This document shows, one piece after another, positions 60,750-64,000 of a stretch of DNA of 64,000 bases. The notes beneath the pieces were generated by a model. The model did not search any database. It was not told the DNA's origin and saw only the letters and a list, made by a program, of their open reading frames with translations. How positions within the stretch are numbered: position 1 is the first letter of the stretch; the number at the start of each line of letters is the position of its first letter. Both the position numbers and the translations under genes were made by a program. The DNA comes from Phascolarctobacterium sp. ET69 (GTDB lineage: Bacteria > Bacillota > Negativicutes > Acidaminococcales > Acidaminococcaceae): assembly GCF_023336935.1 (NCBI RefSeq), contig NZ_JAMBLR010000005.1, positions 1-64,000 of the forward strand, read 5' to 3'.

Positions 60750-62060
60750 TTATTGTAGCGTGTCTGTCCCGGTATGTAAAGCAATTTTCTGCCGCCCGCT
60801 GCGGCTCAGTCTGTTTAAAAGGCTGCACTGCATCATTACCATCGACACGCACCAGAACAAAAGTCCCATATCCATATTAAAGTATACATGGTCGGTAAGG
60901 CCGCCTGCCAAAATGCCAACCAACGCCGCCAGATACCCCTGCCCTACGGCGCGCAGCCACGGGCGCACGCCTTTTGCTGCCAGTTTAAAGGCATGCCAGG
61001 CAAAAACTGCAAGCACCAGCACAAAAACAATCAGCCCGTGCCAGCCAAGTTCTGCCAGAATATTAAGCATCAGGTTATGGCAGTGGTACATAATTACATT
61101 GGGGTTGTTCAAATAAAAATCGTATTCCGGGTAAATATACTGAAACCCGTACCAGCCTACGCCGTATGGGTGTTCTTCTATAATAAAAAGCGTGCTTTTA
61201 AGGTAGGCAAAGCGCAGCGCCACGGAGGTATCCTGCGTGCCGAAAATAGACATCAGCCTGTGCCATACCGCACCGTGCATAAAATATACGCCGCCTGCCG
61301 CGCAAACTGCCAGCGGAATGAGCCATTTGCGCCAGAAAAACAAAAAGTAAAAAATCATGGCGCAGGCGCAGGCCACCCAGTTGCCGCGCGAAAAAGTATA
61401 AACAAGGCTTATGCCAAGCACTGCTGCCAGCACCAGTAAAAAGCCGCGTATTTTACCTGTTGTTATTTTTATAAACGGCACGGCTGTGCTTAAAAGCAGC
61501 ACCAGATAACCGGCAAAAATGTTGGGGTTAATTAAAGTGCCGACAACGCGTGTTTTAAGTTCTGGAAACTGCGAAGGGTCTACCCACGGGTCGGTAGGCA
61601 CAACGCCGGTAAAATGCTGGTAAACGCCAAGCATGCCGTTGACAAAGCCTGCCAGCAAAAGCACGGCCAAAAGCAGCAAAGGGCGCGGCCATTCGCGGGG
61701 TTTCTGCCAGTCAAAATCAAGTTTGCCGTCGCCGCCATAGTGCAGCACAAGCCATACCAAAAGCACGTACTGCCCCACAACATAGCCAAAATTATAGGCC
61801 GAAACGGCACTATCTGCCGAAAAGCGCAGCGAATACCAGGTAATTGCCAAAAGCAGGTATAAAAGCCCCTGCTGCACACGCGGCAGCACAGGCACGCGCT
61901 TTAATTTGCGGTACTTAACGGCCACCGCCAGGCCCGCAAAAAAAGTTACCGCCACCATCAGCAGCGTAAACACCTGGTTTACCGGAATTACTGCCGCCGT
62001 AAAAAGCAGCAGCAAAAATACATATTTTTCTGCACTGTGGTATTTGGCAACGCCGCCCAT
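60750..62060 (-). CDS. O-antigen ligase family membrane protein
   Basis: 436 residues from the ATG at 62060, which overlaps the folC stop (TAATG). About eleven membrane helices. The Wzy_C/WaaL region is recognisable from FSRGNWVACACAMIFYFLF and the long outer loop with GVGWYGFQYIYPEYDFYLNNPNVIMYHCHNLMLN (quoted in part), including the conserved His in HCHNLML. It would attach or polymerise surface polysaccharide at the outer face of the inner membrane. This supports an LPS-bearing diderm. Confidence 0.88.
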   Translation of the reverse strand: MGGVAKYHSAEKYVFLLLLFTAAVIPVNQVFTLLMVAVTFFAGLAVAVKYRKLKRVPVLPRVQQGLLYLLLAITWYSLRFSADSAVSAYNFGYVVGQYVLLVWLVLHYGGDGKLDFDWQKPREWPRPLLLLAVLLLAGFVNGMLGVYQHFTGVVPTDPWVDPSQFPELKTRVVGTLINPNIFAGYLVLLLSTAVPFIKITTGKIRGFLLVLAAVLGISLVYTFSRGNWVACACAMIFYFLFFWRKWLIPLAVCAAGGVYFMHGAVWHRLMSIFGTQDTSVALRFAYLKSTLFIIEEHPYGVGWYGFQYIYPEYDFYLNNPNVIMYHCHNLMLNILAELGWHGLIVFVLVLAVFAWHAFKLAAKGVRPWLRAVGQGYLAALVGILAGGLTDHVYFNMDMGLLFWCVSMVMMQCSLLNRLSRSGRQKIALHTGTDTLQ

Positions 62061-63364
62061 TAATTGCACCTTGCCTTTTCTTCCATTAATCTTGTTTTAA
62101 ACGTGCCTACCAAATATAACGAACCGCAAATAACTACAACGCCGCCGCTGCCGGCTTCGTTAACCGCCTCAAGGTACGCCTCATAAACGTCACTGCGCGG
62201 CGCGGCGTTAGCGCCGATAATATTTGCCAGCTCCTGCGGCTTTGCAGCCCGTTCGCCGCCGTCTGCCGGTACGGTGTAAACCAAATCCATCGGGCGCACA
62301 ATGGTATGCAGAACTTGCTGCATATCCTTATCCCCCATCATACCGATAACAAAAATGCGTTTCTGATTCGGATAAAATTTATCAAGCGCCTTGCGCAGCG
62401 CTTCCGCACCGTTGGGGTTATGCGCGCCGTCTAAAATAACATCCGGCTTTTCGCCAATGCGCTCCAGCCTTCCGGGCCAGAAGGTATTGGCAACGCCGAT
62501 ATGCAGCGCAAGTTCGTTAATGCGGTCATCCTGCTTGGAAACAAGTTTTGCCGCCACAATCGCCACAGAAGCATTGGCAATCTGATGTTCACCGGCCAGT
62601 TTAATGGTGTAGTCGCTGCTGTAAACATCGCCTGCATGCAGGGTAAAGGTCTGCCCGTCCATCGTGCTTTCTTTTTCTTCGCCCCAAAAAGCGCGCCCGT
62701 AAATATACACCGGTGCCTGCTTAAACATGCTTACGGCGCGGATAGGCCCAATGGCGTCGTCACCCGCAGCTGCTGTAACAACAGGCACTTTTTCTTTTAT
62801 AATGCCTGCCTTCTGCATGGCAATGCGCTCTATGGTAGTGCCGAGCTTGTCGCAGTGGTCAAGCGCCACATTGGTAATAACGCTTACCACCGGCGTAATT
62901 ACGTTAGTGCTGTCCCACAGGCCGCCAAGCCCTACTTCTATAACGGCATAATCAACTTTTTCCAAAGCAAAATGCAAAAAAGCCGCCGCCGTTAAAACTT
63001 CAAACTGAGTGGGCTGTTCGCACACGCCCTTGGCAACAATGCTGTCTGCCGCCCGCTTAACGGCGCTTATAACCAGTGCAAAAGCCTCGTCCGTAATATC
63101 GTTATTGTTAATGCTGATACGTTCATTGTATTTTACAAGATGCGGCGAAATAAACTTGCCGGTTTTTAAATTACCTGCCAAAAGAATATTGGCAATCATG
63201 CTGCTAACGGAACCTTTGCCGTTGGTTCCCGTTACATGCACGCTTTTAAATTTATCCTGCGGATTGTCAAGTTCTTTTAAAAGCGCTTCAATGCGCTCCA
63301 TGCCAAGTTTAATGCCAAATTTTCCAAGGCTGTCCAAATAAGCCAAACTTTCATTATAATTCAT
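62060..63364 (-). CDS. folC: Folylpolyglutamate synthase / dihydrofolate synthase
   Basis: 434 residues. Mur-ligase-type fold with the P-loop VTGTNGKGSVSSMIANIL at about 45 and the second signature GGLWDSTNVI and VALDHCDKLG. The C-terminal part has LDGAHNPNGAEALRKAL. It adds glutamates to folates. Ribosome site CAGGAG lies before the ATG. It follows valS, as in many Firmicutes, but a terminator lies between them. Confidence 0.96.
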   Translation of the reverse strand: MNYNESLAYLDSLGKFGIKLGMERIEALLKELDNPQDKFKSVHVTGTNGKGSVSSMIANILLAGNLKTGKFISPHLVKYNERISINNNDITDEAFALVISAVKRAADSIVAKGVCEQPTQFEVLTAAAFLHFALEKVDYAVIEVGLGGLWDSTNVITPVVSVITNVALDHCDKLGTTIERIAMQKAGIIKEKVPVVTAAAGDDAIGPIRAVSMFKQAPVYIYGRAFWGEEKESTMDGQTFTLHAGDVYSSDYTIKLAGEHQIANASVAIVAAKLVSKQDDRINELALHIGVANTFWPGRLERIGEKPDVILDGAHNPNGAEALRKALDKFYPNQKRIFVIGMMGDKDMQQVLHTIVRPMDLVYTVPADGGERAAKPQELANIIGANAAPRSDVYEAYLEAVNEAGSGGVVVICGSLYLVGTFKTRLMEEKARCN

Positions 63365-63394
63365 TGCTATTCTCCTGGTTATGTTAATATATGC

Positions 63395-63426
63395 AAAACG
63401 GCACGGCCAAAACTGCCGTGCCGTTT
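63395..63426 (-). terminator. Terminator between valS and folC
   Basis: On the minus strand AAACGGCACGGC / GCCGTGCCGTTTT with a seven-base loop, then GC and AT. Confidence 0.8.
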
Positions 63427-63443
63427 CAACCCTTTATTTAATT

Positions 63444-64000
63444 TTACTTTAATTCTGCCAAATATGCCATACGTTTTTTCACGGCTTCAATTTTACCGCT
63501 TAATTCTTCATATTTAGCACGCTCTTTGGCAATAACGTCTTCCGGCGCTTTAGCCAAAAATCCTGCATTGTTCAGTTTTCCGCCAGCGCGCTGCAAATCT
63601 TTTTCCATTGCGGCAAGTTCTTTGCTCAGGCGCTGGGTTTCTTTTTCAACATCAATCAAACCGGCTAAAGGCAGGTATACTTCAATGCCGGTTACAACGG
63701 CTGCCATGGCGTTTTCCGGTTTTTCGCCGTTAAGCGGGCGCAGCTCAAGGTTATCAATGCCGCCCAGCAGTTTAATGTAGCTGTCGTTATGGGCAACAAC
63801 CTCGCGCAAATCTTCGCTTACAAGCATAATTGCCGGAATTTTTTTGCCCGGGTTGGCATTAACTTCGGCGCGCATATTGCGGATAGCCTTAATGCTGTCC
63901 ATAATGGCGTTCATGCCGCGTTCTGCTTCGGGGTCAACCAGGCTTTCGTCAGCCACAGGCCATTTGGAAATCATAATGCTTTCCGCTTCGTGCGGCAGGC
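63444..64000 (-). CDS. valS: Valyl-tRNA synthetase, C-terminal part (runs off the window)
   Basis: The frame is open to the window end; the last ~185 residues are present. LPHEAESIMISKWP is the conserved stretch at the end of the anticodon-binding domain. It is followed by GMNAIMDSIKAIRNMRAEVNANPGK and a C-terminal coiled coil (VEKETQRLSKELAAMEKDLQRAGGKL), the tRNA-binding arm of ValRS, each quoted in part. The stop at 63444 is followed by the terminator at 63395. Confidence 0.95.
   Translation of the reverse strand, partial: LPHEAESIMISKWPVADESLVDPEAERGMNAIMDSIKAIRNMRAEVNANPGKKIPAIMLVSEDLREVVAHNDSYIKLLGGIDNLELRPLNGEKPENAMAAVVTGIEVYLPLAGLIDVEKETQRLSKELAAMEKDLQRAGGKLNNAGFLAKAPEDVIAKERAKYEELSGKIEAVKKRMAYLAELK

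Overview
The window reads as chromosomal DNA of a succinate-decarboxylating anaerobe of the class Negativicutes, most like Phascolarctobacterium (inference). The main reason is one gene block, all on the minus strand between about 36.6 and 51.7 kb. It carries three tandem dicarboxylate carriers, a sodium-pumping methylmalonyl-CoA decarboxylase, methylmalonyl-CoA epimerase, a MeaB chaperone, a two-chain B12-dependent mutase and a succinate CoA-transferase. Together these make the cycle succinate -> succinyl-CoA -> methylmalonyl-CoA -> propionyl-CoA + CO2. Energy is conserved only as a Na+ gradient. Firmicute-style signals (a T-box, frequent TTG/GTG starts) next to an O-antigen-ligase-like gene fit a diderm Firmicute.

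Layout. 0-12 kb: the start of a secreted protein with a structured leader, a sigma-70-like factor, T-box-controlled thrS, a DUF4127 protein, nth/PFL/ACT, then comM, yraN, rnhB, ylqF and lepB. 12.3-17 kb: a ribose operon, rbsKDACB, on the plus strand. 17.7-24.2 kb: a type III-A CRISPR effector operon (cas10-csm2-csm3-csm4-csm5-cas6) with no cas1, cas2, csm6 or proper array. Its Cas10 has GGDN where GGDD is expected, and its Csm3 has Glu at the catalytic Asp position. 24.4-25.7 kb: an AT-rich islet with a CoiA-like protein and a small secreted protein. 25.7-35.1 kb: a flavin reductase-rubredoxin fusion and the cell-shape operon radC-mreBCD-pbp2-rodA followed by two radical-SAM-linked genes. 35.3-36.5 kb: two unknown genes. 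36.6-51.7 kb: the succinate-to-propionate block. 52.3-60.7 kb: an electron-bifurcating [FeFe]-hydrogenase with a companion set of DRTGG, PHP, GHKL-ATPase and hydrogenase-like proteins. 60.7-64 kb: O-antigen ligase, folC and the 3' end of valS.

How it works together. Carriers import succinate. ScpC activates it with CoA taken from propionyl-CoA. The mutase (with MeaB) and the epimerase make (S)-methylmalonyl-CoA, and MmdABCD plus a 41-residue membrane peptide decarboxylate it and export Na+. Nearly every gap in this block holds a strong hairpin, which suggests mRNA processing. Two sigma-H-type promoters (AGGA-N14-GTCGAA), one before cas10 and one before scpC, suggest that the defence operon and the central catabolic gene share one alternative sigma factor.

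Most exciting points: the type III-A complex altered in two catalytic motifs, with a possible relic array behind cas6; the split OadG-like subunit of the Na+ pump; and the sensory-looking hydrogenase module with an inverted repeat at the bifurcating-hydrogenase promoter.
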